Positions 18,360 to 26,612 of a stretch of DNA of 64,000 nucleotides are shown piece by piece. The translations under genes were made by a program, and so were the position numbers. The stretch is from assembly GCA_017621495.1 (NCBI GenBank), contig JAGATB010000010.1, forward strand, positions 1 through 64,000, written 5' to 3'. The stretch comes from Clostridia bacterium (lineage in GTDB: Bacteria; Bacillota; Clostridia; UMGS1810). The stretch's first letter is position 1. Each line of letters starts with the position of its first letter. The notes below the pieces were generated by a model. The model did no database searches and was not told the origin of the DNA. It was given only the letters and a program-made list of their open reading frames with translations.

Positions 18360-19756
18360 TTGGATTTCACCTCCCCGGTTGCCTGGGCAACTGTCTTTTC
18401 TTTAAAATCATCCTCGCCCTCTGCTGCAGATTTTAAAAACAATGTTTTGGTAGTAAGAAGTATGATTTTAAAATCCAAAAACAACGAATAATGGGTTATG
18501 TAGAACAAATCATAATATGTTCTGTCGTGGATGTATGTAGAATATCTGCCGTATACGTGAGAAAGGCTCGTAAGCCCTGCCTTAACGGCAAATCTGTAAT
18601 CATAGTTCTCTATTTCCTGCTCGAACTGTTGTACAAAGACCGGTCTCTCGGGTCTGGGACCCACCACACTCATATCCCCCTTGAGGATATTCAAAATCTG
18701 GGGCAATTCGTCAAGTCTGCACGCACGGAGAAATTTACCTATAGGTGTGATTCTGGGGTCATCTTTCTCGGCAAACTTGGGTCCGCTGAGCTTTTCGGCA
18801 TCGGGTATCATAGTGCGGAATTTGTAAATATAAAACTCCTTCTTATCCTTGGTGAGACGCAGCTGTTTATAAAACACCGGTCCCGGAGAAGTGAGCATTA
18901 TGGCTATTGATATCACTGCCATGGGAATGCAGGCAAGTACGAATCCGACCAATGCAACCGCTATATCAACTGCCCTTTTGAGGAAAAAATCAGATGCAGT
19001 CAATAACTTTTGCGGCATGTACAAGGTAAGCACGTCATCAAACCTTACAATTCTTGCATTGGTTTTGCCTACGTCTACCATCTGGGGAACAATGAATAAA
19101 TTCTTATTGTATTCTGTAGCTATGTTTACTGCTATGTGATATTCGTCATTCTCTACACCGTCTAAAATACAAATAGCATCATAGTGCAAAAACTTCTCTT
19201 GAGCAAATTTCTTCAGTTCGTCACCCTTGATATCACATATATTTTCATACCAAGCATCGTACTTTTCCAAAACACCGTACTTTATCCTTTTCATACGGAA
19301 AAAGTTATTGTCGGTAGAGCCTATAATAAGCAGTGTAGGCTTGTGATACCATTTTTCATTTTCAAAAGACTTGTGAAGTATCACATCACTCAAAGATATG
19401 AGAATAATCTTTGCCGCCATAACCCCGATATCCGCATAGAGCTTTTCCGATTGCATAAAGAAGAAAAGATTGACTGCACATACTATAACGAAGGTATATA
19501 TGGATGACAATACAGTTATAACAATGCTCTCATACAAACCGGACTGAGTTATGGAATACTTTTCAAGCAAATACATAAATGCCATTGTCAGCACTCCGTC
19601 AGCTATAAACATAGCCAACATGTTTCTATGACCTATAGAACCGCTGTCGGGCAAAAGATACATTGCGGCAGCCAGTACAGGCAGGCACACAATTAAATTC
19701 CATAAAAATTCATGTCTTGCCTCGCTTTGATAATTTCTCACTTTAATCTGACTCAT
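18356..19756 (-). CDS. Undecaprenyl-phosphate sugar phosphotransferase (priming enzyme, WcaJ/EpsE type)
   Basis: 466 residues. The N-terminal half has membrane helices and a nucleotide-binding-like domain. The C-terminal catalytic domain is the polyprenyl-phosphate phosphosugar transferase: SPGPVFYKQLRL, FYIYKFRTM, DELPQILNILKGDMSVVGPR. It transfers a sugar-1-phosphate from a nucleotide sugar to undecaprenyl phosphate and so starts the repeat unit. AAAAGGGGACC precedes the ATG. It is the second gene of the operon. The first sugar cannot be predicted. Confidence 0.93.
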   Translation of the reverse strand: MSQIKVRNYQSEARHEFLWNLIVCLPVLAAAMYLLPDSGSIGHRNMLAMFIADGVLTMAFMYLLEKYSITQSGLYESIVITVLSSIYTFVIVCAVNLFFFMQSEKLYADIGVMAAKIILISLSDVILHKSFENEKWYHKPTLLIIGSTDNNFFRMKRIKYGVLEKYDAWYENICDIKGDELKKFAQEKFLHYDAICILDGVENDEYHIAVNIATEYNKNLFIVPQMVDVGKTNARIVRFDDVLTLYMPQKLLTASDFFLKRAVDIAVALVGFVLACIPMAVISIAIMLTSPGPVFYKQLRLTKDKKEFYIYKFRTMIPDAEKLSGPKFAEKDDPRITPIGKFLRACRLDELPQILNILKGDMSVVGPRPERPVFVQQFEQEIENYDYRFAVKAGLTSLSHVYGRYSTYIHDRTYYDLFYITHYSLFLDFKIILLTTKTLFLKSAAEGEDDFKEKTVAQATGEVKSN

Positions 19757-19782
19757 GTTGGTCCCCTTTTCTATACAATAAT

Positions 19783-20622
19783 TTATTTTGAAGCTATCTT
19801 CTCACGCAGTATACGGTAAATCTTGGACAGTATGATAATATACGGTCTCATGTATGCCAAGAGTCTGTAGAAGAAGTTGTCCATGTGCCACACATGGAGT
19901 AATTTCACAATTTCTCTTGAAACCAATCTGTTGGCATATAGCTTTTGGGCACCGCTTAGGCCCTTGCCGGTAAGTGAGGTATCACTTCTGCGGTAATGAT
20001 ACAAAACCTTATCCTTAAAAGCATATGTATTGACATTGGCAAACATATTCACACTAAACTTCAAGTCCTCTGCGGTTTTGAGCTCGGAATCAAAGTAAAT
20101 ACCGCTTATGCATGAAGTGCGTATCAGCTTCATACACACATGGTTAAGATTTATACCCGTCATCATTTTCAAAAGCACCGGCTTCATATTGCCATTATGT
20201 AATAAAGCATCGCCGCTGAAAGCCCCCCGGGGAATCACCTGCTTACCGCCGGGGAAATCATACACATAACGGCACTGCACTACATCACAATTATTACTTT
20301 CCGCTGTATTAAAAAGTGTTTCCAGCATGGTATTCTCCCAATAATCATCAGAATCCAGAAATGCTACATAGGGAGCGCAAATCATATCCAATGCCTTGTT
20401 CCTTGCCTTGGAAACACCACCGTTTGTTTCTTGGGTGATACAACGAAAGCGAGCATCCTTTGCCATGTATTCCTTGATTATATCAGCACTTAAATCCCGT
20501 GAACAGTCGTCTACTGCAATTACCTCCCAATCGGTAAAGGTTTGATTTATGATACTGTCAAAGCACTGTCTCAGATATTCCTGTGCATTATATACCGGCA
20601 CTATAATCTGTATTTTTGCCAT
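19783..20622 (-). CDS. GT2-family glycosyltransferase, first gene of the polysaccharide operon
   Basis: 279 residues with a GT-A fold: IQIIVPVYNAQEYLRQCFDS, VDDCSRDLSAD, TNGGVSKARNKAL and FLDSDDYWEN. The C-terminus is basic and hydrophobic, suggesting membrane association. The ATG has CGGGAG upstream. It directly follows the riboswitch/terminator leader and is thus the first gene under its control. Specificity is unknown. Confidence 0.88.
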   Translation of the reverse strand: MAKIQIIVPVYNAQEYLRQCFDSIINQTFTDWEVIAVDDCSRDLSADIIKEYMAKDARFRCITQETNGGVSKARNKALDMICAPYVAFLDSDDYWENTMLETLFNTAESNNCDVVQCRYVYDFPGGKQVIPRGAFSGDALLHNGNMKPVLLKMMTGINLNHVCMKLIRTSCISGIYFDSELKTAEDLKFSVNMFANVNTYAFKDKVLYHYRRSDTSLTGKGLSGAQKLYANRLVSREIVKLLHVWHMDNFFYRLLAYMRPYIIILSKIYRILREKIASK

Positions 20623-20654
20623 AGTGAATTATCTCCCGAATAATTAATTTTACT

Positions 20655-20710
20655 AAAAAAGCTACAACAATACACGCGCATACATACAAATACGTCTATC
20701 ATTGCAGCTC
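20655..20710 (-). terminator. Riboswitch expression platform: intrinsic terminator
   Basis: On the minus strand the arm GAGCTGCAATGATA pairs with TATTGTTGTAGCTTT (G-U pairs included), followed by a run of six T. The 5' arm shares AGCT with the 3' strand of the aptamer P1 stem, so the aptamer and the terminator compete. This geometry predicts that ligand binding prevents termination. Confidence 0.75.
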
Positions 20711-20777
20711 GACCGGCATAGCTCTCGCCTTAGCCTCTTGGCTTTGCGTCGCCGCTTTTCAACGGGTTTGCCAAGCT
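20706..20777 (-). ncRNA. c-di-GMP-I (GEMM-I) riboswitch aptamer
   Basis: The minus strand carries the class hallmarks in order: GGCAAACC, a stem closed by a GAAA tetraloop (CCGTT-GAAA-AGCGG), then GACGCAAAGCC, a short GGCTAAGG segment and a CTATGCCGG 3' part. P1 forms from AGCTTG (20777-20772) and CGAGCT (20711-20706). It lies about 10 nt after the predicted transcription start of the polysaccharide operon. This is the known cyclic-di-GMP-sensing fold. I infer an ON switch because P1 overlaps the terminator arm. Confidence 0.88.
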
Positions 20778-20794
20778 ATTAATATTTATAATTT

Positions 20795-20823
20795 ATCATA
20801 CCATACTAAGTCAGATTTGTCAA
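20795..20823 (-). promoter_or_regulatory. Promoter of the polysaccharide operon
   Basis: On the minus strand: TTGACA (20823-20818), a 17-nt spacer, TATGAT (20800-20795), near consensus. The start is expected near 20788, giving a leader of about 165 nt that contains the riboswitch and terminator. Confidence 0.8.
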
Positions 20824-20884
20824 TATATTTCAGCCGGTTTTATAACATTTTATTCCAAAATATCATATTAGGTTTACAATAGAC

Positions 20885-20978
20885 GAAATCATCGGCAAGA
20901 AAGTGGTAATCCACTCTGCTCCCGATGATTTCACATCTCAGCCTTCGGGCAATTCAGGAAATAAAATTGCCTGAAGGC
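20885..20978 (-). terminator. Two hairpins downstream of trxA
   Basis: One hairpin pairs GCCTTCGGGCAATT with AATTGCCTGAAGGC (20941-20978). A second pairs GAAATCATCGG with CCGATGATTTC around an inner AGTGG/CCACT stem (20885-20932). Neither has a good T-run on the minus strand, so they may end or stabilise the trxA transcript rather than act as canonical terminators. Confidence 0.45.
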
Positions 20979-21004
20979 GTAATAGTAAATTTACTTGTAT
21001 AAAA

Positions 21005-21319
21005 TCACAAACCCAGTTCAGTCAAAAGGGCCTCCTTGGGCATAAAGCCCACGGTGGTCTTTACGACTGTACCGTTTTCAAATAACGCAACCATGGGAAT
21101 GCTCACTACCTTGAACTGCATTGCCAGCTCCGGCTCTTCGTCAACATTTACTTTGGCTACTTTAATCTCGCCGTCATACTGCTCGGCTATCTCCTCAAGT
21201 ACAGGTGCAAGCATCATGCAGGGTCCGCACCAAGTAGCCCAAAAATCAACGATTACGGGAATATGGGAATTTAGTACCTCTGCTTCAAAGTTATCCTTGG
21301 TAATTTTAATTTCTGCCAT
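21005..21319 (-). CDS. trxA: Thioredoxin
   Basis: 104 residues, full length for thioredoxin, with the redox motif in DFWATWCGPCMMLAP and the cis-proline region VVSIPMVALF. It reduces cytoplasmic disulfides. GGGAGGAC precedes the ATG. It lies downstream of rubrerythrin, and the pair suggests an oxidative-stress or redox block in an anaerobe. No thioredoxin reductase gene is in the window. Confidence 0.96.
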   Translation of the reverse strand: MAEIKITKDNFEAEVLNSHIPVIVDFWATWCGPCMMLAPVLEEIAEQYDGEIKVAKVNVDEEPELAMQFKVVSIPMVALFENGTVVKTTVGFMPKEALLTELGL

Positions 21320-21368
21320 AATATTTGTCCTCCCTACTTAATTTGTCATAAATAAAGTATTTATATTA

Positions 21369-21377
21369 ATTATAGCA
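21369..21377 (-). promoter_or_regulatory. Possible extended -10 promoter for trxA
   Basis: The minus strand has TGCTATAAT, an extended -10, about 50 nt before trxA. It sits beside a small hairpin (GCAGAT/ATCTGC, 21376-21391). No good -35 is seen. Confidence 0.4.
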
Positions 21378-21407
21378 GATATTCATCTGCAAAAATATAA
21401 TTTGGTA

Positions 21408-21947
21408 TTAATAATTCTCTGCGTGTACTTCAAAGTAAGCCTGAGGATGTGCACATGTGGGGCAGATATCGGGAGCATTGGTGCCTACCACTAAGTGACC
21501 GCAGTTACGGCATTCCCACACCTTAACCTCACTCTTGGCGAATACTTCTGCTGTTTCCACATTCTTGAGAAGTGCTCTGTAGCGTTCTTCGTGGTGCTTC
21601 TCTATCTCGGCTACCAGACGGAACTTAGCTGCAAGCTCGGGGAAGCCTTCCTTTTCTGCGGTTTCTGCAAAGCCGGCATACATATCCGTCCACTCGTAGT
21701 TTTCACCGGCAGCTGCTTCTGCAAGGTTCTCGGCTGTATCACCGATGCCGTTTAATTCCTTGAACCACATTTTAGCGTGTTCCTTTTCATTATCTGCAGT
21801 CTTAAGGAAAAGCGCCGCAATCTGCTCGAAGCCTTCCTTTTTAGCTTTGGAAGCGAAATATGTATATTTATTTCTTGCCTGTGACTCGCCTGCAAAAGCT
21901 GCCTCAAGATTTTTCTCAGTCTGTGTACCTGCGTATTTGTTACTCAT
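21408..21947 (-). CDS. Rubrerythrin
   Basis: About 179 residues. An N-terminal ferritin-like diiron domain has the paired motifs [18 protein letters not shown] and [10 protein letters not shown], and a second set with [10 protein letters not shown]. The C-terminal rubredoxin-like domain has WECRNCGHL and [11 protein letters not shown]. It reduces hydrogen peroxide using rubredoxin-type electron flow and is typical of strict anaerobes. The ATG at 21947 has GGAGGT 6 nt upstream. It has its own promoter. Confidence 0.94.
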   Translation of the reverse strand: MSNKYAGTQTEKNLEAAFAGESQARNKYTYFASKAKKEGFEQIAALFLKTADNEKEHAKMWFKELNGIGDTAENLAEAAAGENYEWTDMYAGFAETAEKEGFPELAAKFRLVAEIEKHHEERYRALLKNVETAEVFAKSEVKVWECRNCGHLVVGTNAPDICPTCAHPQAYFEVHAENY

Positions 21948-21981
21948 AATCATACCTCCGTTTTTAAATTTATTTAATTTC

Positions 21982-22010
21982 ATTTTAACACAAAAGGTAA
22001 AATTTGTAAA
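21982..22010 (-). promoter_or_regulatory. Sigma-A-type promoter for rubrerythrin
   Basis: On the minus strand: TTTACA (22010-22005), a 17-nt spacer, TAAAAT (21987-21982), 35 bp before the start codon. Confidence 0.6.
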
Positions 22011-22018
22011 GTACTATT

Positions 22019-22810
22019 TCAGCTTTTTAAATCCTCAAGCACCGCCCGTATATTATCATACACAAATTCCGGTTTTACATCGCTTTTTTCCAAATCAGCA
22101 ATGGTACCCTCGCCGCTTAAGACAAATATTGTACTTATACCGGCATTAACTCCGCAGGCTATGTCTGTATAGAGCCTGTCACCCATGAGGGCTGTCTGCT
22201 CCTTGGTAAAACCTGCCTTCTCCATTGCCAGGTTAGCCATAGTGGGCTCGGGCTTGCCTATAAATCTGGGCTTACGTCCCGTAGCGTTAAAGAGCATAGC
22301 ACTCACCGAGCCGCAATCCGGTACAGAGCCGTACCACGTGGGGCATACCCAGTCGGGATTGGTGGCTATATAGTCCACTCCCCTGCCCAGAAGTATACAG
22401 GCATCCTCCAGCTTTTGGAAGGTAAGCTCGGTGTCAAATCCCATACACAGGCAATCAATATCATCTTCAAGGGCCTCTGTGATGGGAAGCCCGGCCTCGG
22501 AAAGCTGGGATTTAAATGAGCTTGTGCCAAAGGCATATATCTTTTTATAATTATACTTCTTCAAATCAAGTATGGTGGCATTTGTAGAGGTGAAAAATTC
22601 GTCCTCATCTGCCTTGATGCCCAATGATGCCAGCTTGGCTATGTATTTATCCACACTTTTGGAAGAATTGTTGGTGAGGTACATATATCTGCCGCCGCTC
22701 TTCTTAACATAATCCAGAAATTCCAATGTACCGTCAAAGAGTTCATTGTCCAGATATATGGTGCCGTCCATATCCAGCAAAAACAGTTTTTTATCCTTCA
22801 GAGTGTTCAT
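22019..22810 (-). CDS. HAD-superfamily phosphatase, NagD/PGP-like
   Basis: About 263 residues. HAD motif I is LFLLDMDGTIYLDN, motif II is YLTNNSS, and motif III/IV lies in GKPEPTM and MGDRLYTDI, with a C2-type cap. It follows glpP and the glycerol-3-phosphate oxidation genes, so a role in glycerol-3-phosphate or phosphoglycolate dephosphorylation is a reasonable inference, but the family is broad. The ATG at 22810 follows AAAGGAA; an in-frame TTG two codons earlier is less likely. Confidence 0.82.
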   Translation of the reverse strand: MNTLKDKKLFLLDMDGTIYLDNELFDGTLEFLDYVKKSGGRYMYLTNNSSKSVDKYIAKLASLGIKADEDEFFTSTNATILDLKKYNYKKIYAFGTSSFKSQLSEAGLPITEALEDDIDCLCMGFDTELTFQKLEDACILLGRGVDYIATNPDWVCPTWYGSVPDCGSVSAMLFNATGRKPRFIGKPEPTMANLAMEKAGFTKEQTALMGDRLYTDIACGVNAGISTIFVLSGEGTIADLEKSDVKPEFVYDNIRAVLEDLKS

Positions 22811-22854
22811 AAGCAATTCCTTTCTGTAATAGGATATCAGTCATATCAGCCGTG

Positions 22855-23397
22855 TCACATGTTCCAGAGCTGCTGCTTACCTGTAGATACAGCCGCAGCA
22901 CCGCACTTCACAGCCAGTTCTACCTCTGATATATCATCTATGAGACCACCGGCTATTATGGGCATGGTGAGGTTTTGCCTTAAGTCCTTGATTACCTTTG
23001 GTATAATACCGGGCATAATCTCTATCATATCCGGCTTGGAGGATCTGATAGCATCTACAGTAGTCACCAGTGAATGAGAATCCACTATAAAGAACCTCTG
23101 CACCGTAAAGAGCCCTGCCTCACGGGCTGCTTTGATGATATTTACCCTGGTGCTTATAATGCCGTCAATGCCCTTTGTGCGGGCGTACTCTATGCCGTAT
23201 CGGTCCTTGCCTATGCCTTCCGCAAGGTCCAGATGTATGCAGAGCTTCTTTCCCGATTCATGCACGGACTCTGCCCTCTCTTTTAAAGATATTATATTCG
23301 GAGATAAGTCAAATATAAGCTCCGCTTTGGAGGATATAGCCGACTTTAGTTCAGCCTCGTTTCTTACGGCGGCTATCACCTTGGTATCTTTTAACAT
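22855..23397 (-). CDS. glpP: Glycerol-3-phosphate responsive antiterminator
   Basis: 180 residues with a TIM-barrel-like GlpP fold: KLCIHLDLAEGIGKDRYGIE, FFIVDSHSLVTTV, IEIMPGIIPKVI and PIIAGGLI. In Bacillus, GlpP binds glycerol-3-phosphate and leader RNA to prevent termination upstream of glpD. Here it lies inside the glp operon, 3' of the DUF1667 gene, and a terminator hairpin in the operon leader (26466-26514) is the natural target. GGGGTGA precedes the ATG. Confidence 0.9.
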   Translation of the reverse strand: MLKDTKVIAAVRNEAELKSAISSKAELIFDLSPNIISLKERAESVHESGKKLCIHLDLAEGIGKDRYGIEYARTKGIDGIISTRVNIIKAAREAGLFTVQRFFIVDSHSLVTTVDAIRSSKPDMIEIMPGIIPKVIKDLRQNLTMPIIAGGLIDDISEVELAVKCGAAAVSTGKQQLWNM

Positions 23398-23403
23398 ACA
23401 AAA

Positions 23404-23757
23404 TCACCCCATGCTTTTGGCAGCTACCACATCTGCACCGTATATATCCTTTATTATAACATCTCCTGCCTTAATTGGCAAGGAAATTGTGATTTTGGAT
23501 AATTCTTTTACCAGATTAAACATCTCACCCTTTGGTATGGGAGCGGATGTTTTTACGGGTACGAAGCTGCCGTCTTGGCACGCTACTGTAGTAGTCACGG
23601 TTCTCCGGGGATTAGTACACTCACTTACTGCGTAATCCTTGCCACGGGGACAGGTATTGCCCGTAACCGAAGTTACATTACCCTCTGCGAGCTCCACCTC
23701 AAGTGTGCAGCCCATGGGACATACTATACAAGTCATATTTCGTTTCATATCAGCCAT
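23404..23757 (-). CDS. DUF1667 family protein of the glp oxidation cluster
   Basis: 117 residues. The N-terminus carries a Cys-rich motif, CIVCPMGCTLEVE, with a further CPRG and SECTNPRRTV. These cysteines may hold an iron-sulfur cluster or zinc. DUF1667 genes habitually sit beside GlpA-like and FAD oxidoreductase genes, and a role as a third subunit is inferred. The ATG overlaps the upstream stop (TAATG); an in-frame ATG three codons later is better spaced from GAGGAG and could be the true start. Confidence 0.83.
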   Translation of the reverse strand: MADMKRNMTCIVCPMGCTLEVELAEGNVTSVTGNTCPRGKDYAVSECTNPRRTVTTTVACQDGSFVPVKTSAPIPKGEMFNLVKELSKITISLPIKAGDVIIKDIYGADVVAAKSMG

Positions 23758-24995
23758 TACTCCTCTCCAATGCTAAGATTAATCTGACGGATATCTTGCA
23801 ATACGTCTTTTTTTATAACTATGGTCTCCATCTCACCGGGAGCAACCTTGGCTTTTTTCCTCGATAGGATTACCTTACCGTCAGCTTCTGCCTTTATGGT
23901 TATATTACGGTATACATCCGCCACTCTGAAATAGAGCTTTATATCCTTTTTGGCTGTAATTCTCTGGGGTACGCTGTAGCGGATTTTGCCATCGGTTGTT
24001 ACCTCTATATCGGTTGCTTCCTCGCTTGCGGAGCCGAGTATATAACGGGCGGCACTCTCACCTGCTATGGCTGCCTCCTCAGATACGAAGTCCACCAGGT
24101 CATGCACGTGGAGTACATTACCGCAGGCAAACACGCCCTCTATATCGGTCTGTCTGTCCTGGTCTACCACTGCCCCGGAGGTGATGCGGTTGAGGTTGAT
24201 ACCGGCGTTTTGCGTAAGCTCGTTTTCCGGTATCAAGCCTACGGACAGCAGGAGTGTATCACACTTTATAAACTGCTCGGTACCCTCTACGGGTCTGCGT
24301 CTCTCATCAACCTTGGCTATGGTCACGCCCTCTACCCTGTCTTTGCCGTGGACTTTCACCACGGTATGACTGAGGAGAAGCGGTATGTCAAAGTCGTTTA
24401 AGCACTGCTCTATATTTCTGGCAAGTCCGCCGGAATATGGCATAAGCTCGCACACTGCGTGCACCTTGGCACCCTCCAGGGTCATACGGCGTGCCATGAT
24501 AAGTCCTATATCACCTGAACCCAATATAACTACCTCTTTACCGGGCATGAAGCCTTTGATATTTACCAACTTCTGGGCGGTGCCTGCACTGTATATACCG
24601 GCAGGACGGCTTCCGGGGATGTTTAATGCGCCCTTGGAGCGTTCACGGCATCCCATGGCAAGGATTACGGCTTTTGCCTCTATGGTGAATATACCCTCCT
24701 CACGATTGGTTGCGGTTATCACCTTATCCGGAGTGATATCCAGCACCATGGTACCAAGCTTATATGGTATACCCAGCTCCTTAACCTTATCTGCGTAGCG
24801 CCCTGCGTATTCGGGACCTGTGAGCTCCTCCTTGAAGCGGTGGAGACCGAAGCCATTGTGTATACACTGATTGAGTATACCGCCAAGTTCATCGTCTCGC
24901 TCCAAGATGAGAATATCCTTTATACCTTTTTCATATGCGGCAACCGCTGCGCTCATGCCTGCGGGTCCGCCTCCGATTATTACAAGATCAGTCAT
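23757..24995 (-). CDS. FAD/NAD(P)-dependent oxidoreductase of the glycerol-3-phosphate cluster
   Basis: 412 residues, pyridine nucleotide-disulfide oxidoreductase fold. It has an N-terminal FAD site (VIIGGGPAGMSAAVAAYEKG), a central NAD(P)-binding GSGDIGLIMARRM and a second FAD motif (GVFACGNVLHVHDLVD). No adjacent redox-active CxxC like thioredoxin reductase is seen. It probably passes electrons from the GlpA-like subunit to an acceptor. It overlaps the GlpA-like gene by 8 nt and the DUF1667 gene by 1 nt, indicating tight coupling. Confidence 0.87.
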   Translation of the reverse strand: MTDLVIIGGGPAGMSAAVAAYEKGIKDILILERDDELGGILNQCIHNGFGLHRFKEELTGPEYAGRYADKVKELGIPYKLGTMVLDITPDKVITATNREEGIFTIEAKAVILAMGCRERSKGALNIPGSRPAGIYSAGTAQKLVNIKGFMPGKEVVILGSGDIGLIMARRMTLEGAKVHAVCELMPYSGGLARNIEQCLNDFDIPLLLSHTVVKVHGKDRVEGVTIAKVDERRRPVEGTEQFIKCDTLLLSVGLIPENELTQNAGINLNRITSGAVVDQDRQTDIEGVFACGNVLHVHDLVDFVSEEAAIAGESAARYILGSASEEATDIEVTTDGKIRYSVPQRITAKKDIKLYFRVADVYRNITIKAEADGKVILSRKKAKVAPGEMETIVIKKDVLQDIRQINLSIGEE

Positions 24996-26433
24996 TTATG
25001 TAATCCTCCTTGGTTCTACCTGTGATTACGGCAGACTTCCTGCCGGATTTGGTAATTTGCTCCATGGGAATACCAAGCTCTTTGGAAAGCAGTTCAATTA
25101 TATACGGCATGCAAAATCCGCCCTGACAGCGTCCCATCTGAGCACGGGTACGGCGTTTAACTCCGTCCAGGTCACGGGGCTTGGGATTGGTGCGGATGGC
25201 ATTTAGTATCTCGCCCTCGGTAACACCCTCACAACGGCATATAATCCTGCCGTAGGAGCTGTCTTTCTTTATAATTTCATTCTTTTCAGCGGCGGACATT
25301 TCTCTGAATGAATGCATCTTTTCTCTAATGGGGTTAAAATCTTCCTTTTCCTTAAGGTTAAAGCCCTGAGCGTTGAGAATTTCCGACACGTATTTGGCTA
25401 TGGCAGGCGAAGCGGAAAGTCCGGGTGATTCTATACCTGCCAGATTTATAAATCCGTGTCTGGGTGACGTAATGATAAAGTCACCGGTATCGCCTACAGA
25501 ACGCAAGCCACAGAAGGATGTAATCGCTTTATTAAGAGGAACAGAGCACACTGTCTCGCCACACTGTGATATAATCTTGTCAAAGCCGGCCTGTGTGGTG
25601 TCTTTATCATCCTTATCCTCCATATCCACAGAGGTAGGACCAAGGAGAAGATTGCCGTCCACAGTTGGAGATACGAGTATACCTTTTCCCATCTTGGTAG
25701 GTGTACGGAATATAGTGTGCTTGACAAGGGAACCTGCGGTTTTATCCAAAAGTATGTACTCTCCCCTTCTGGGGTGTACCTTGAAGGAGGTATCGCCCAG
25801 CATAGTGCTTATCTTGTCGGAATATACACCTGCGGCATTTACCACAATTTTAGTCTCTATGGTTTCAGTGCCGTCGGAGACTTCATATCCGTCCTCTGAA
25901 ACTTTAATCTGTATTACTTCAAAATTTACTTTGAGCTCGGCGCCGTTGTCCATGGCATTGCCTATAGCGGAGACCGTGAGCTCATAGGGACATATGATAG
26001 CTCCTGTAGGTGCATGGAGTGCACATGTGGCATCCGGAGAAATATTAGGCTCAAGCTCTCTTAGCTCAGGTGCACCTATTACCCTAAGACCCTCTACGCC
26101 GTTTGAATTGCCTCTGGTATACAGCTGCTCTATGGTCTTTTTGTCTTCATCATTAAACCCCACTACCAATGAGCCGTTGTTTATGTATTTAACTCCAAGC
26201 TCGGCGGCTACTGCAGGCATCATCTTGGAGCCCTCAACGTTGAGCTTCGCCTTGAGAGTACCCTCCTCTGCATCAAAGCCGGCGTGTATTATAGCCGAAT
26301 TCGCCTTGGTGGCACCCATAGCAACATCATTTTCCTTCTCGAGAATACACACTTTAAGTCCACAGCGTGTAAGCTCCCGAGCCGTCATGGCGCCTACTAC
26401 TCCGGCACCGATAACTACTGCATCATAAAACAT
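24988..26433 (-). CDS. GlpA-like glycerol-3-phosphate dehydrogenase with [2Fe-2S] C-terminal domain
   Basis: 481 residues. The N-terminal DAO-type FAD domain shows DAVVIGAGVVGAMTARELTR and a GlpA-like core. The C-terminal domain has the BFD-like cluster motif ICRCEGVTEGEIL...MGRCQGGFC, four cysteines for a [2Fe-2S] centre. It should oxidise sn-glycerol-3-phosphate to dihydroxyacetone phosphate. It is the first gene of an operon with the FAD oxidoreductase, DUF1667, glpP and HAD genes, and is preceded by a leader terminator. The ATG has AAGGGAAGGAATGGT upstream. Confidence 0.88.
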   Translation of the reverse strand: MFYDAVVIGAGVVGAMTARELTRCGLKVCILEKENDVAMGATKANSAIIHAGFDAEEGTLKAKLNVEGSKMMPAVAAELGVKYINNGSLVVGFNDEDKKTIEQLYTRGNSNGVEGLRVIGAPELRELEPNISPDATCALHAPTGAIICPYELTVSAIGNAMDNGAELKVNFEVIQIKVSEDGYEVSDGTETIETKIVVNAAGVYSDKISTMLGDTSFKVHPRRGEYILLDKTAGSLVKHTIFRTPTKMGKGILVSPTVDGNLLLGPTSVDMEDKDDKDTTQAGFDKIISQCGETVCSVPLNKAITSFCGLRSVGDTGDFIITSPRHGFINLAGIESPGLSASPAIAKYVSEILNAQGFNLKEKEDFNPIREKMHSFREMSAAEKNEIIKKDSSYGRIICRCEGVTEGEILNAIRTNPKPRDLDGVKRRTRAQMGRCQGGFCMPYIIELLSKELGIPMEQITKSGRKSAVITGRTKEDYIND

Positions 26434-26465
26434 CTTACCATTCCTTCCCTTAGTAAATTAAACGC

Positions 26466-26514
26466 AAAAAAGACGCACCAAAACAAAGGGTTATTCCTTT
26501 GTTTTGATACGTCT
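26466..26514 (-). terminator. Leader terminator upstream of the glp operon (probable GlpP target)
   Basis: On the minus strand AGACGTATCAAAACAAAGG pairs with CCTTTGTTTTGGTGCGTCT around a short loop and is followed by six T. It lies between the promoter at 26536-26564 and the glpA-like start, so it acts in the leader rather than at a gene end. GlpP in the same operon suggests antitermination. Confidence 0.8.
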
Positions 26515-26535
26515 CCTAATCTCTGTATCAAATAT

Positions 26536-26564
26536 ATTTTAACACTTTTGCGGTGAGTTGTCAA
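26536..26564 (-). promoter_or_regulatory. Promoter of the glp operon
   Basis: On the minus strand: TTGACA (26564-26559), a 17-nt spacer, TAAAAT (26541-26536). It lies between ptsI and the GlpA-like gene and gives a leader of about 95 nt. Confidence 0.75.
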
Positions 26565-26612
26565 GAAAAATTATACCAATTTATGAGTTGATTTTGTTTA
26601 CAGTTCTTCAGC

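Noticed and set aside
25373..25987. Plus-strand 204-codon open frame antisense to the GlpA-like gene
   Set aside because: Mirrors a well supported gene; Ser/Pro-rich low-complexity translation typical of antisense frames.
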